Positions 42,181 to 51,209 of a stretch of DNA of 64,000 bases are shown here, in pieces. How positions within the stretch are numbered: position 1 is the stretch's first letter; every line of letters starts with the position of its first letter. The stretch is from SKVR01 sp046291875 (GTDB taxonomy: Bacteria; Bacteroidota; Bacteroidia; Bacteroidales; UBA7960). The translations under genes and the position numbers were made by a program. The DNA lies in assembly GCA_046291875.1 (NCBI GenBank), contig JBKBSF010000022.1, forward strand, positions 1-64,000, given 5' to 3'. The notes under the pieces were generated by a model that was not told the DNA's origin, did no database searches, and was given only the letters and a program-made list of their open reading frames with translations.

Positions 42181-42959
42181 TTCTCTCCAAGTTTTTGTTT
42201 GATGGTTTGCAAACTGAATTGGTTGGCTGCTTGCATAAATTCGCTTTCAGAGCTGAAATTTACTCCTTTGAGCACAAATATAGATGACTGACCAAAGGGT
42301 GCAGTCAACGAATAACCTGTGTGGTCATCGTATTGAATGTAAGCCGTATGATCCTGGAAACGGATCTGTTTTTGCTGAGTCTGATCCGTAGATTGCATGT
42401 ACATACCACTGGCAGCAAAGGCCCCAGCGAGCCCCAGAAGCCCGGCATCGTTGCCCACTGCAGCCGACAGCTCCTTGTCGTTATTGTCGGAGTAGACCCT
42501 TTCTATTACCAGACCTACAAATCCTATTCCTGTGCTGGTTACCCTATCGCTGCTTTCGATATAAGTAAGACCACTTACCCGGGTAGGCATGGAGGCAAGC
42601 ACATTTTGCCCCATTTCCAGTTCAACACCCCACAGTGCCTGGCGTAAGGCCTGCTTGGCTGCCCTGTAATCTTTCGAGGAAAAAGAAGCAGATGCATCAG
42701 AAATGGCCTTGTTAACATCAGGTACTTCCTGGGTGAGTCCTCCCCCACTTTGATTGCTTGCCGGTCGGCGGGCATCAGGATCTTCGCTCCTTTCAGGAGA
42801 TGTTTCCGGCTGATTGCCCCTGTTGAAGATTTCTTCAACTGCCTTCTTCTCGGCTTCTTCCTGCAGACGCCGGATAAACCGCCCCTGGGCCTGCAATCCT
42901 CCTATGTCTGCCAGTAGCATCACAACAAAAAAGAGGATCAGATACTTAATGGTTTGCAT
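42177..42959 (-). CDS. Secreted protein, paralogue of downstream gene (function unknown)
   Basis: The 260-residue product has a signal peptide (YLILFFVVMLLADIGGLQAQ), a charged low-complexity stretch (RGNQPETSPERSEDPDARRP) and a domain of about 165 residues beginning with VNKAISDASASFSSKDYRAA that matches the pattern of the next gene (alpha-helical hairpin, then MPTRVSGL, then beta-rich segment). It is the first gene of a two-gene operon with a consensus promoter and a strong terminator. Confidence 0.7.
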   Translation of the reverse strand: MQTIKYLILFFVVMLLADIGGLQAQGRFIRRLQEEAEKKAVEEIFNRGNQPETSPERSEDPDARRPASNQSGGGLTQEVPDVNKAISDASASFSSKDYRAAKQALRQALWGVELEMGQNVLASMPTRVSGLTYIESSDRVTSTGIGFVGLVIERVYSDNNDKELSAAVGNDAGLLGLAGAFAASGMYMQSTDQTQQKQIRFQDHTAYIQYDDHTGYSLTAPFGQSSIFVLKGVNFSSESEFMQAANQFSLQTIKQKLGEK

Positions 42960-42990
42960 GTTTTTCGTTTTTTGGGATTAAAATAAAAAA

Positions 42991-43022
42991 CAAAATTAAT
43001 TGAAATATTCGGTAACTTCAAA
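42991..43022 (-). promoter_or_regulatory. Consensus promoter of the paralogous secreted-protein operon
   Basis: On the minus strand TTTG (complement of 43019-43022), 20 nt, then TAATTTTG (complement of 42991-42998). Both boxes match consensus. The first start codon is 31 bp downstream of the -7 box. Confidence 0.75.
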
Positions 43023-43112
43023 GATATTTACTGCCTTTACAAAGATGTTTTTAAAATATCTACACATCAAAAGAATAAACATTCCTCTTGCTTACTCCGT
43101 CTGCAAAAAATA

Positions 43113-43144
43113 TCTGCAACAAAAAAATTATCTCCTTATCTTTG
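43113..43144 (+). promoter_or_regulatory. Promoter of valS
   Basis: TCTG at 43113-43116 and TATCTTTG at 43137-43144 with a 20-nt spacer. The predicted leader is about 118 nt and contains GTACAA (43179-43184) and TTGTAC (43222-43227) as an inverted repeat. Confidence 0.55.
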
Positions 43145-43268
43145 CCAGTCGTTTTGGAAGGGAGAAACAGCAGTAAAAACAGTACAATCCCCTGGTAATT
43201 TGCTCCTTTTCCACTCCATGTTGTACAAAAAACAATTGCCATCACCATAATTAAAACAGAAAAATCTG

Positions 43269-45908
43269 ATGCAAGAACTTCCCAAGCAGTATTCACCCAT
43301 CACTACCGAGCATAAATGGTACCAGCACTGGATGGAAAAAGGCTATTTCAGTTCAGTACCTGATCAACGCAAGCCCTACACCATTACCATTCCGCCACCC
43401 AACGTTACAGGAGTACTGCACATGGGGCACATGCTCAACAACACCATCCAGGATGTTTTGGTACGTCGTGCCCGTATGCAGGGAAAGAATGCATGCTGGG
43501 TACCTGGCACCGACCACGCTTCTATTGCTACCGAAGCCAAGGTTGTTGCCAAACTCAGGGAAGAAGGCATCGATAAAAACACCCTCTCCAGAGATCAGTT
43601 CCTGGAGCATGCATGGGAATGGAAAGAAAAACATGGTGGCATCATCCTGGAGCAGCTCAAAAAGCTTGGAGCCTCCTGCGACTGGAGCCGCACTGCTTTT
43701 ACCATGGACGAATCATTATCGGAGTCTGTAATACAGGTTTTTGTTGATCTATACAACAAAGGGCTTATTTACAGGGGAGTAAGAATGGTAAACTGGGACC
43801 CCAGGGCACTGACAGCCCTCAGCGACGAAGAAGTGATCTACAAGGAGGTAAACTCAAAGTTTTATTACCTGCGCTACCAGATTGAAGGCACTGCCGATGA
43901 GTATATTACCATTGCTACCACCCGTCCTGAAACCATCCTGGGAGATACGGCCATTTGTGTTCACCCTGAAGATGAGCGCTACCAGCACCTGCGTGGCAAA
44001 AAGGCTCTGGTACCTCTTATCAACCGACCCATCCCCTTCATTTTTGATGAATATGTTGAACGTGAGTTCGGTACCGGTGCGCTTAAAGTTACCCCGGCCC
44101 ATGATATCAACGACTACAACCTGGGAATAAAACATCAGTTGCCCAGCATCGATATATTCAATGACAATGGAACCCTGAATGAAAAGGCCGAGATTTATAT
44201 CGGCGAAGATCGTTTTGTGGTGCGCAAAAAGATTGCCTCAGAACTGGAAGCCAGGGGGCACCTGATTAAGGTAGAGGAAATGGTAAACAAAGTGGGTTTC
44301 TCCGAAAGAACCGACGAGGTAATTGAACCCAAGCTGTCTATGCAATGGTTTCTGAAAATGGAAGATATGGCCAAACCCGCTCTTGATGTGGTAATGGACG
44401 ATACTATCCGTTTTTATCCTCCCCGCATGAAGAACATTTACCGCCACTGGATGGAAAATGTTCGCGACTGGTGCATCAGCCGCCAGTTGTGGTGGGGACA
44501 CCGCATACCTGCGTGGTATCTTCCCGGTGGCAAAATCGTGGTAGCCCTCAATGCTGAAGAGGCTCTGCAGAAAGCCCGGAAGGAGTTTGACCCCGCCCTT
44601 ACAATGGCAGATTTGCAGCAGGATGAAGATGTACTGGATACATGGTTCAGCTCATGGTTGTGGCCCGTTTCGGTTTTCGATGGTATCAGGCACCCCGAAA
44701 ACGAGGATATAAAATACTACTACCCAACCGACGACATGGTTACGGCTCCGGAGATCCTTTTCTTCTGGGTTGCCCGTATGATTATGGCAGGTCTTGAATA
44801 TCGCAGGGAAATCCCCTTCAAAAATGTATACCTTCATGGCATCGTACGCGACAAGCAAGGGCGTAAAATGTCGAAATCGCTGGGGAATTCGCCAGATCCT
44901 CTCAACCTGATCGATCAGTATGGTGCCGATGGAGTAAGGGTGGGAATGCTTTTCGCAGCTCCGGCAGGAAACGATTTGCTCTTCGATGAGTCTTTGTGCG
45001 AGCAGGGAAGAAATTTCTGCAACAAAATCTGGAATGCTTTTCGTCTTACACAGGGCTGGCAGGTAGATGAAAACCTTCCACAACCCCAATCCAGCAAAGT
45101 TGCCGTAGAATGGTTTACAGCCAACTTTAATAAATCACTGGCCCTTATCGAGGATCATTTCATCAAATACCGTATCACCGATGCCCTGATGAGCGTTTAC
45201 AAACTTATCTGGGATGACTTCTGCTCATGGTACCTTGAGATGGTAAAACCCGCCTACCAGCAACCCATTGATCGTGCAAGTTACGATGCTACCATAGGGT
45301 TGCTTGAGAAACTTTTGAAAGTGCTCCATCCCTTTATGCCATTTATTTCTGAGGAGATTTACCAGCACATAAAAGGCGAAGATGCCCCCGAAAGCATCAT
45401 GATTGCCCCCATGCCTGTGCCGGAAGCATTTGAAGAAACCTTACTGAACCGTTTCGATTTTGCAACCCAGGTTATCATGGCCATTCGCAACCTGCGACAG
45501 GAAAAAAACCTGGCTCCAAAGGAAGCCATTGAGCTGCTCATAAGGAAAAACAACAGCGATACCCCCGATACTACATTCGATAGTCTTGTGGCCAAACTCT
45601 GCAACCTCAGCAGCCTGCAATACATTGATCAAAAGCCAGAGGGTGCTTTTAATTTCATTGTTCAAACCACAGAGTTTTATGTACCTGTGTCGGAAAACAT
45701 TGATGTAGAAAGCGAAATACAAAAGCTGCAAGAGGAGCTCACATACCAGCAGGGCTTTCTCATGTCGGTTGAAAAGAAACTCCGCAATGAGAAGTTCGTA
45801 AACGGTGCCCCTGCGCAAGTGGTGGAAATGGAGAAGAAAAAGCAGGCCGATGCCAGTGCCCGCATCAAAGTGATAGAAGAACAACTGGCAGCATTGCGAA
45901 GCAAGTAA
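43269..45908 (+). CDS. valS: Valine--tRNA ligase
   Basis: The 879-residue product charges tRNA-Val. Class I motifs are PPPNVTGVLHMGHMLNN (HIGH variant HMGH) near residue 45 and GRKMSKSLGNSPDP (KMSKS). An editing domain (CP1) lies at about 180-340 with TTRPETILGDTAICVHP, and a C-terminal coiled-coil arm with IQKLQEELTYQQGFLMSVEKK. Length agrees with the family. The gene has a long leader with an inverted repeat but no T-box-like features were recognised. Confidence 0.97.
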   Translation: MQELPKQYSPITTEHKWYQHWMEKGYFSSVPDQRKPYTITIPPPNVTGVLHMGHMLNNTIQDVLVRRARMQGKNACWVPGTDHASIATEAKVVAKLREEGIDKNTLSRDQFLEHAWEWKEKHGGIILEQLKKLGASCDWSRTAFTMDESLSESVIQVFVDLYNKGLIYRGVRMVNWDPRALTALSDEEVIYKEVNSKFYYLRYQIEGTADEYITIATTRPETILGDTAICVHPEDERYQHLRGKKALVPLINRPIPFIFDEYVEREFGTGALKVTPAHDINDYNLGIKHQLPSIDIFNDNGTLNEKAEIYIGEDRFVVRKKIASELEARGHLIKVEEMVNKVGFSERTDEVIEPKLSMQWFLKMEDMAKPALDVVMDDTIRFYPPRMKNIYRHWMENVRDWCISRQLWWGHRIPAWYLPGGKIVVALNAEEALQKARKEFDPALTMADLQQDEDVLDTWFSSWLWPVSVFDGIRHPENEDIKYYYPTDDMVTAPEILFFWVARMIMAGLEYRREIPFKNVYLHGIVRDKQGRKMSKSLGNSPDPLNLIDQYGADGVRVGMLFAAPAGNDLLFDESLCEQGRNFCNKIWNAFRLTQGWQVDENLPQPQSSKVAVEWFTANFNKSLALIEDHFIKYRITDALMSVYKLIWDDFCSWYLEMVKPAYQQPIDRASYDATIGLLEKLLKVLHPFMPFISEEIYQHIKGEDAPESIMIAPMPVPEAFEETLLNRFDFATQVIMAIRNLRQEKNLAPKEAIELLIRKNNSDTPDTTFDSLVAKLCNLSSLQYIDQKPEGAFNFIVQTTEFYVPVSENIDVESEIQKLQEELTYQQGFLMSVEKKLRNEKFVNGAPAQVVEMEKKKQADASARIKVIEEQLAALRSK

Positions 45909-45926
45909 GCGTTTTTATAAAAATAA

Positions 45927-45972
45927 AACGGCTGTATCCCGGAGAAATCTCTGCATACAGCCGTTCTTTTTT
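45927..45972 (+). terminator. Terminator of valS
   Basis: AACGGCTGTAT (45927-45937) pairs with ATACAGCCGTT (45955-45965), followed by CTTTTTT. Confidence 0.9.
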
Positions 45973-46120
45973 GTTCCATGCCCAGCTAAGTCTGGAAGAA
46001 AACAGATACACCCCCAGGCTTGCTCCATATATATGCTGAAGATTAAGAAAACCAGGTATAATCCAACTTGGTTTCCGGTTTTAGGGATTAGGGTCAGGCA
46101 AGTATACTTTACGACTATAC

Positions 46121-46236
46121 ACATTTCACTCCTAACGGAGTTAAAAAATGATGTTGGCAAGAGAACTAATCCCGTAGGGATGAAATGTTTGTAGCATGCG
46201 AAAGTGTTGACCCAAATGAGTTCCATAGGAACGGAA
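46121..46236. repeat. REP-like palindrome cluster (three related units)
   Basis: Unit 1 ACATTTCACTCC-TAAC-GGAGTT starts at 46121. Unit 2, inverted, is AATCCC-GTA-GGGATGAAATGT ending at 46188. A third related unit is GTTCC-ATA-GGAAC at 46220-46232. ACATTTCA (46121-46128) and TGAAATGT (46181-46188) form 8-bp ends of a 68-bp inverted pair. This is the layout of bacterial interspersed mosaic elements. Confidence 0.65.
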
Positions 46237-46394
46237 CATTTTAACCGGACAATAATGATTTTAATCAGCATATTCTTAATTGTTTTTTCGAATGTGTTTT
46301 TTAAAAGAGTTAAAAACCTTTTACCAGGGTTTGCAGTAAAAAGCATAATTTTGCTGTTTAGATTTCCGGGAGGGTCTGAAGCTACAAACAGCAA

Positions 46395-46402
46395 TAGTTT
46401 TG
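46395..46402 (+). promoter_or_regulatory. Possible -7 box of the DUF2027-Smr gene
   Basis: TAGTTTTG matches TAnnTTTG and lies 55 bp before the TTG start. The -33 position has no TTTG at normal spacing. Confidence 0.4.
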
Positions 46403-46456
46403 TGAACTCATGCATACCCAAATCCCGGGTAATATTATATTTAAAAACGACAACCA

Positions 46457-47545
46457 TTGAAATTCAAAGTAGGCGATAAAGTAAGTTTTCTCAACGAACA
46501 GGGAGGCGGTATAGTAAGCAAGGTTATCAATGAAAATCTGGTTCATGTTACCATTGAGGATGGTTTCGATATCCCGGTAGTAACCACCAACCTTATCAAG
46601 ACAGGTACTGCGGAGATGAGCTCTGATATACAGAAAGCCTATCAGCGGATCTACGGCAAGGAGGAAGAAGAAGTTGATGAGGACATTCTGCCGTTGTATT
46701 TGGCCCACAACAATCCCGACCAACGGCAGGCAGGAGTTTATTTTTGCCTTGTACCTGAAATACAGGACAACCCGATTTCGGGTTCACTGGAGCTATACCT
46801 GATCAATCATACTCCCTACGAGTTGCTGTTCAACATTTTCCAGAACCATTCCGGAGCATGGCACGGTACTGAGTACGGTTTTTTAAAATCGGAATCCCGT
46901 CTGTTTCTGGGCACCATTGGCAGGTCTGAAATTGAAAAATGGGCCAATGCTTTGTTGCAGGCACTTTTTTACCAGGACGAAAAAGCAACACCCCTTGCCC
47001 CCTTCAGTGGTTTGATTACTTTTAAACCGGTAAAGATTTACAAGGAAGAGAGTTTCCGCTACGAAAGCCTGTTGAGAAAGAAAGCCTTTTTTGTAGAGGT
47101 ATGCAAGCTCAGCGAACTTAGCCGGAAACATATATTCGAAGAAAGTCTTACCCAGGAGAACCTTAAAAGCTTGCAGGAAAAGATCAGCAGCAACCAACGG
47201 GCCGAGGCCTCACCTGCTGCAAAAACCTCGTTTCTCGACAAGCACAAGATCGACGATAGCATAGCAGAAGTTGATTTACATATCGGAGAACTGGTAGATA
47301 ACTTTTCCAATCTTGAGAAAGGAGATCTGCTGAGCCTGCAGCTAGATTATTTTAAGAAGTGTATGCAACAAGCTGTGAAGGAAAAGCTTAACAAGATCAT
47401 TTTTATACACGGAGTGGGCAATGGCAAACTCAAAACGGAGATCAACAAACTTCTTGAAAAGACTGAAGGAATAGAATTTTATGATGCATCCTATGCCCGC
47501 TATGGCATGGGAGCAACAGAGGTACATTTCTACCGCAATAAATAA
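46457..47545 (+). CDS. DUF2027 and Smr domain protein
   Basis: The 362-residue product starts with KFKVGDKVSFLNEQGGGIV, the usual opening of Bacteroidota DUF2027 proteins, followed by a beta-rich DUF2027 domain (about 80-235). The C-terminal Smr domain (about 270-362) has VDLHIGEL and IIFIHGVGNGKLKTEI, as in MutS2 and small MutS-related nucleases. Smr domains cleave RNA or branched DNA; the activity here is unknown. The start codon is TTG: an in-frame TAA at 46442-46444 leaves no ATG upstream. Its stop codon directly abuts rnpB. Confidence 0.87.
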   Translation: MKFKVGDKVSFLNEQGGGIVSKVINENLVHVTIEDGFDIPVVTTNLIKTGTAEMSSDIQKAYQRIYGKEEEEVDEDILPLYLAHNNPDQRQAGVYFCLVPEIQDNPISGSLELYLINHTPYELLFNIFQNHSGAWHGTEYGFLKSESRLFLGTIGRSEIEKWANALLQALFYQDEKATPLAPFSGLITFKPVKIYKEESFRYESLLRKKAFFVEVCKLSELSRKHIFEESLTQENLKSLQEKISSNQRAEASPAAKTSFLDKHKIDDSIAEVDLHIGELVDNFSNLEKGDLLSLQLDYFKKCMQQAVKEKLNKIIFIHGVGNGKLKTEINKLLEKTEGIEFYDASYARYGMGATEVHFYRNK

Positions 47546-47924
47546 AGACAGGCTTTCCTGCCGCTATGCCCCCAGGGGGTAGAGAGGAAAGTCCGGGCAA
47601 CACAGGGCAGCATACTTCCTAACGGGAAGCTGCCTGGTAGCTTTTGGGCTGCCAGGCAAGAGCGAGTGCCACAGAAAACTACCGCCCTGCCTTGTGCAGG
47701 GTAAGGGTGAAAATGTGAGGTAAGAGCTCACACTGTGCCCGGGCGACCGGGCATGGGGGTAAACCTTATGCGTTGAAAGACCAAATATACCGGGGCTTGA
47801 GGGCGGCCCGTCCAATCCCGGAGGGTAGGTCGTTAGAGGGCAGGTGCGAACCTGCTCCCAGATAAATGGCAGGAGTCCCGCCCAGCGGGATTACAGAATC
47901 CGGCTTATAGCCTGTCTTTTTTTT
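47546..47924 (+). ncRNA. rnpB: RNase P RNA (bacterial type A) with terminator
   Basis: The catalytic RNA of RNase P is recognised by its conserved cores: GAGGAAAGTCCGGGC near the 5' end (P4 strand), ACAGAAAACTACCGCC, a GGTAAGGGTGAAAA segment, and ACAGAATCCGGCTTATA near the 3' end. GACAGGC (47547-47553) pairs with GCCTGTC (47910-47916) as helix P1, and TTTTTTTT follows as terminator. The length of about 370 nt is normal. The 5' end begins at the stop codon of the DUF2027-Smr gene, so its promoter must lie inside that gene or it is cut from a shared transcript. Confidence 0.95.
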
Positions 47925-48093
47925 CCTTCTTCCCAATATTCAACCCAGGATTTCGTTTTCCTGAAAAATCATGGCACCTTGCCTGCCCATACCAACGATT
48001 GTAAAACTGTTGAAAAATAGCCGTATTTGTTGAAAAGCAGCCATGGTCTTGTACCCTTTTTCTTTGTAATTTCGCTGCAAAATCCCCCAATCT

Positions 48094-51000
48094 ATGATAA
48101 AAAAGATCATTTTCGCCCTTAGCCTGATGCTCCTGATGTTGCTGCAGGGTACACAGGCACAGCAAACCTCTGTGTATGACCAACCTGAGCATGACTATCG
48201 AATGGCACTGGAACTCTTCAATAAAGGACAGTATGGTGCTGCTCAGAACCTTTTTATCAAAACAGTTGAAGCCATTGACAATCCGGAGTCTGAAGTAAGA
48301 ATAACCTCCGAGTACTATGCCGCCATTTGTGCTGTGGAACTCTTTCATCCGGATGCCGAAATTCGTCTTACTGCTTTTATTTACAATCATCCTACCCACC
48401 CCAAACAAGGTATTGCAAGCTTCCAGATGGGCAACCTGCAATACCGCAAACGCAATTACAAAGAAGCTTTGATCTGGTATGCCAGAGTAGATACATGGGA
48501 TCTGAACGCTGCACAACGCGAAGAGTTGATCTTTAAAACCGGCTACAGCCATTTTATGGAAGACAATTTTGCGCAAGCAAAACAGTTTTTCTTTGAGATC
48601 CGCAACCCACAATCGCTCTATTTCGGGCCTGCAACGTACTACTATGGACACATAAGCTATTCGGAAGGCAACTACGAAACTGCTCTGATCAATTTCTTAA
48701 AGCTCAAGGACGATTCCAACTTTGGCCCCATAGTTCCCTATTACATTACCCACATTTATTTTCTGCAGGAAAAATATGAGGAGCTTCTGGCTTATGCTCC
48801 ACCATTGCTTGAAGAGGCTGGCACACGCAGGGCTGCCGAGATATCCCGCATGATTGGAGAGGCACATTATGCCATGGGAAATTTTGCGGCGGCCATTCCC
48901 TACCTGGAAGATTTTCATCGCCAAACCCGCAGCCGCATAAGCCGCGAAGACCACTATCAGCTCGGTTATGCCTATTACATGGCCGGGCAATACGCAAAGG
49001 CAATACCCAATTTTGAGAAGGCAGCCCAGGCTCAGGATGCCATGGCCCAAAATGCGCTCTATCATCTGGCCGACAGCTACCTGAAAACAGACCAGAAACG
49101 CTCTGCTCGTAATGCATTTCTTTCGGCCCATCGTATGGAGTTTGTAGAGGAGATCAGCCAGATATCCTTATTCAATTATGCAAAGCTTTCTTTCGAGTTG
49201 TCGCTCAACCCATTCAACGAGGCAATCATCTCCTTCCAGCGCTATATTGAGAAATATCCTCAATCTCCACGTCGCGAGGAGGCATACCGGCATTTGATCG
49301 ATCTTTACCTTACCACCCGAAACTACAAAGATGCACTTGCAAGCCTGGAGGCACTCAACCCCAATACGCCCCAGTTGCGTTCTGCCTATCAGCGGGTGGC
49401 ATATTTCAGAGGCATCGAGTTGTTTAATAACGGCGATTTCAGAGGCGCCATAGAGCATTTTGAACTCTCGGCAAGGTTCCCGGAAAACAGAAGCATCAGA
49501 GCTCAGGCACTTTTCTGGCAGGGAGAGGCACAATTCAGACTGGAACAATATGCTGAAGCCATTGCCACACACAATCGTTTCCTGCTTACACAGGGAGCTT
49601 TCAGCCTGCCCGAATTCAACCTGGCCAATTACACCATCGGATATTCACACTTTAAACTGCGCAACTACAGCCAGGCCATCACAGCTTTCAGAAAATTCAT
49701 CTCCGAACGCAACATTGAGCCACGTCTGCGCAACGATGCTTACCTGCGCATTGCCGACAGCTACTTTATTACCAAGGATTATCCTGCCGCGCTCAACTTT
49801 TATGACCGTGCCATTGCACTGAATGCTCCGGATAAGGACTATGCTATTTTCCAGAAATCACTGGTACTGGGTGTAACCGGACGGTTTGAAAACAAGGTAA
49901 CTACCCTGCTGGGGTTCCTGCAGGCCCATCCCAACAGCAACTTTGCTGTGGATGCCCGCTACGAACTGGCCAACACATACATTATCCTGGACAACAACGC
50001 CAGGGCACTGCAATTTTACAACGAGATCATCAATCGTTTTCCCAACTCGAGCTATGTGCGCAGTGCTATGCTTAAATCTGGTCTGATCCATTATAACCTC
50101 AACCAGGATGAACAGGCCCTGCAGGTATTCAGGCAGGTAATTCAAAAATACCCCGGATCACCAGAATCGCAGGAAGCTCTCACAAGTATGCGCAACATTT
50201 ATGTGGCCAACAACAGAGTAGAAGAATTCATACGCTATTCTGAAGGGCTAGGCTTTGCCAGTGTAAGTCAGGCTCAGCAGGATTCGCTGATCTATGTTGC
50301 TGCCGAAAACAGATATATGCAAGGCGATTGCCAGAATGCAATACCCGGTTTCAGCAATTACCTGGAGCGTTTCCCCAATGGTATTTTCGCACTCAATGCT
50401 CACTTCTACAAAGCGGAATGCGAATATCGCGCCCGCGAATTCCAGCGCGCCTTGTCCAGCTATGAATTTGTGCTCAACCGCCCCAAATCAAAATTTTCTG
50501 AAAATGCAGCACTACGGGCTGCACAGATCAATTTTGGGCTCAATCAGTTTGAAGCGGCGCTGGCACACTACCAGACCCTGGAGCAGATTGCAGAATTCCG
50601 CAACAACCGCCTGGAGGCCCAGATAGGGCAAATGCGCTCGCTCAATCACCTGGAACGCAACGAGGCCACTATTGAAAAAGCTCAGTCCATACTGCAGGAC
50701 GATCGTATCAGCCAGGAAATCTCACAGGAAGCCAACCTGATGATTGCCAGGGCAGCCATGCGGCAGAATAACCTGGATATGGCCCGTGATTTTTTCAGCC
50801 GAACCAACCGTATTGCAGAAAATGTTATGGCTGCTGAGGCCAAATACTACCTGGCGCTCATTGAGTTTCGACGTGGCAATTATGCCCAGTGCGAGAAACT
50901 CATCTTTGATTACATTAACCTGTTGGCTCCCTACGATTTTTGGCTGGCAAGAATATTTATTTTGCTGGCAGACAATTACCTGGTGCAGGACAATATCTTC

Positions 51001-51183
51001 CAGGCCCGTCATACATTGCAAAGTATCATTGAAAACTATGAGGGAGAAGACCTGGTAAGACAAGCCCGCCAGAAACTCGAAGAAATTGACAGGGCCGAAC
51101 GGCAGAGAGATCAACGCAACGGCGACAATGCTCCCGAAATTGATTTCAACAACCGCAGACCCAATTCATCAGGTAATTTCTGA
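48094..51183 (+). CDS. Periplasmic TPR-repeat protein
   Basis: The 1029-residue product has a signal peptide (IIFALSLMLLMLLQGTQAQ) and is made of about 20 or more TPR-like units over almost its whole length, for example AHYAMGNFAAAIPYLEDFHRQ and AIEHFELSARFPENRSIRAQ. The C-terminus is a short polar tail. It is followed by a beta-barrel gene at 26 bp, so the two are probably co-transcribed and act together at the outer membrane. Similar large TPR proteins in Bacteroidota are of unknown function. Which envelope complex it belongs to cannot be read from sequence. Confidence 0.85.
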   Translation: MIKKIIFALSLMLLMLLQGTQAQQTSVYDQPEHDYRMALELFNKGQYGAAQNLFIKTVEAIDNPESEVRITSEYYAAICAVELFHPDAEIRLTAFIYNHPTHPKQGIASFQMGNLQYRKRNYKEALIWYARVDTWDLNAAQREELIFKTGYSHFMEDNFAQAKQFFFEIRNPQSLYFGPATYYYGHISYSEGNYETALINFLKLKDDSNFGPIVPYYITHIYFLQEKYEELLAYAPPLLEEAGTRRAAEISRMIGEAHYAMGNFAAAIPYLEDFHRQTRSRISREDHYQLGYAYYMAGQYAKAIPNFEKAAQAQDAMAQNALYHLADSYLKTDQKRSARNAFLSAHRMEFVEEISQISLFNYAKLSFELSLNPFNEAIISFQRYIEKYPQSPRREEAYRHLIDLYLTTRNYKDALASLEALNPNTPQLRSAYQRVAYFRGIELFNNGDFRGAIEHFELSARFPENRSIRAQALFWQGEAQFRLEQYAEAIATHNRFLLTQGAFSLPEFNLANYTIGYSHFKLRNYSQAITAFRKFISERNIEPRLRNDAYLRIADSYFITKDYPAALNFYDRAIALNAPDKDYAIFQKSLVLGVTGRFENKVTTLLGFLQAHPNSNFAVDARYELANTYIILDNNARALQFYNEIINRFPNSSYVRSAMLKSGLIHYNLNQDEQALQVFRQVIQKYPGSPESQEALTSMRNIYVANNRVEEFIRYSEGLGFASVSQAQQDSLIYVAAENRYMQGDCQNAIPGFSNYLERFPNGIFALNAHFYKAECEYRAREFQRALSSYEFVLNRPKSKFSENAALRAAQINFGLNQFEAALAHYQTLEQIAEFRNNRLEAQIGQMRSLNHLERNEATIEKAQSILQDDRISQEISQEANLMIARAAMRQNNLDMARDFFSRTNRIAENVMAAEAKYYLALIEFRRGNYAQCEKLIFDYINLLAPYDFWLARIFILLADNYLVQDNIFQARHTLQSIIENYEGEDLVRQARQKLEEIDRAERQRDQRNGDNAPEIDFNNRRPNSSGNF

Positions 51184-51209
51184 TTTTTCTAACAGCAAAT
51201 CACAATCCT

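Larger units (their letters stand above)
45909..46456. other. Intergenic region with terminator and REP-like palindromes
   Basis: About 550 bp without a gene. The left end holds the valS terminator, positions 46121-46232 hold the palindromic repeat cluster, and the right end has a possible -7 box (TAGTTTTG at 46395-46402) for the next gene. Short open frames here show no family resemblance. Confidence 0.6.

Noticed and set aside
46204..46479. Possible small gene in the 46 kb intergenic region
   Set aside because: It covers the palindrome cluster and the start of the Smr gene, and its translation resembles no family.
47564..47815. Open frame within 47.5-47.9 kb
   Set aside because: The region is RNase P RNA, with conserved cores and a closing helix. 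The frame is incidental.
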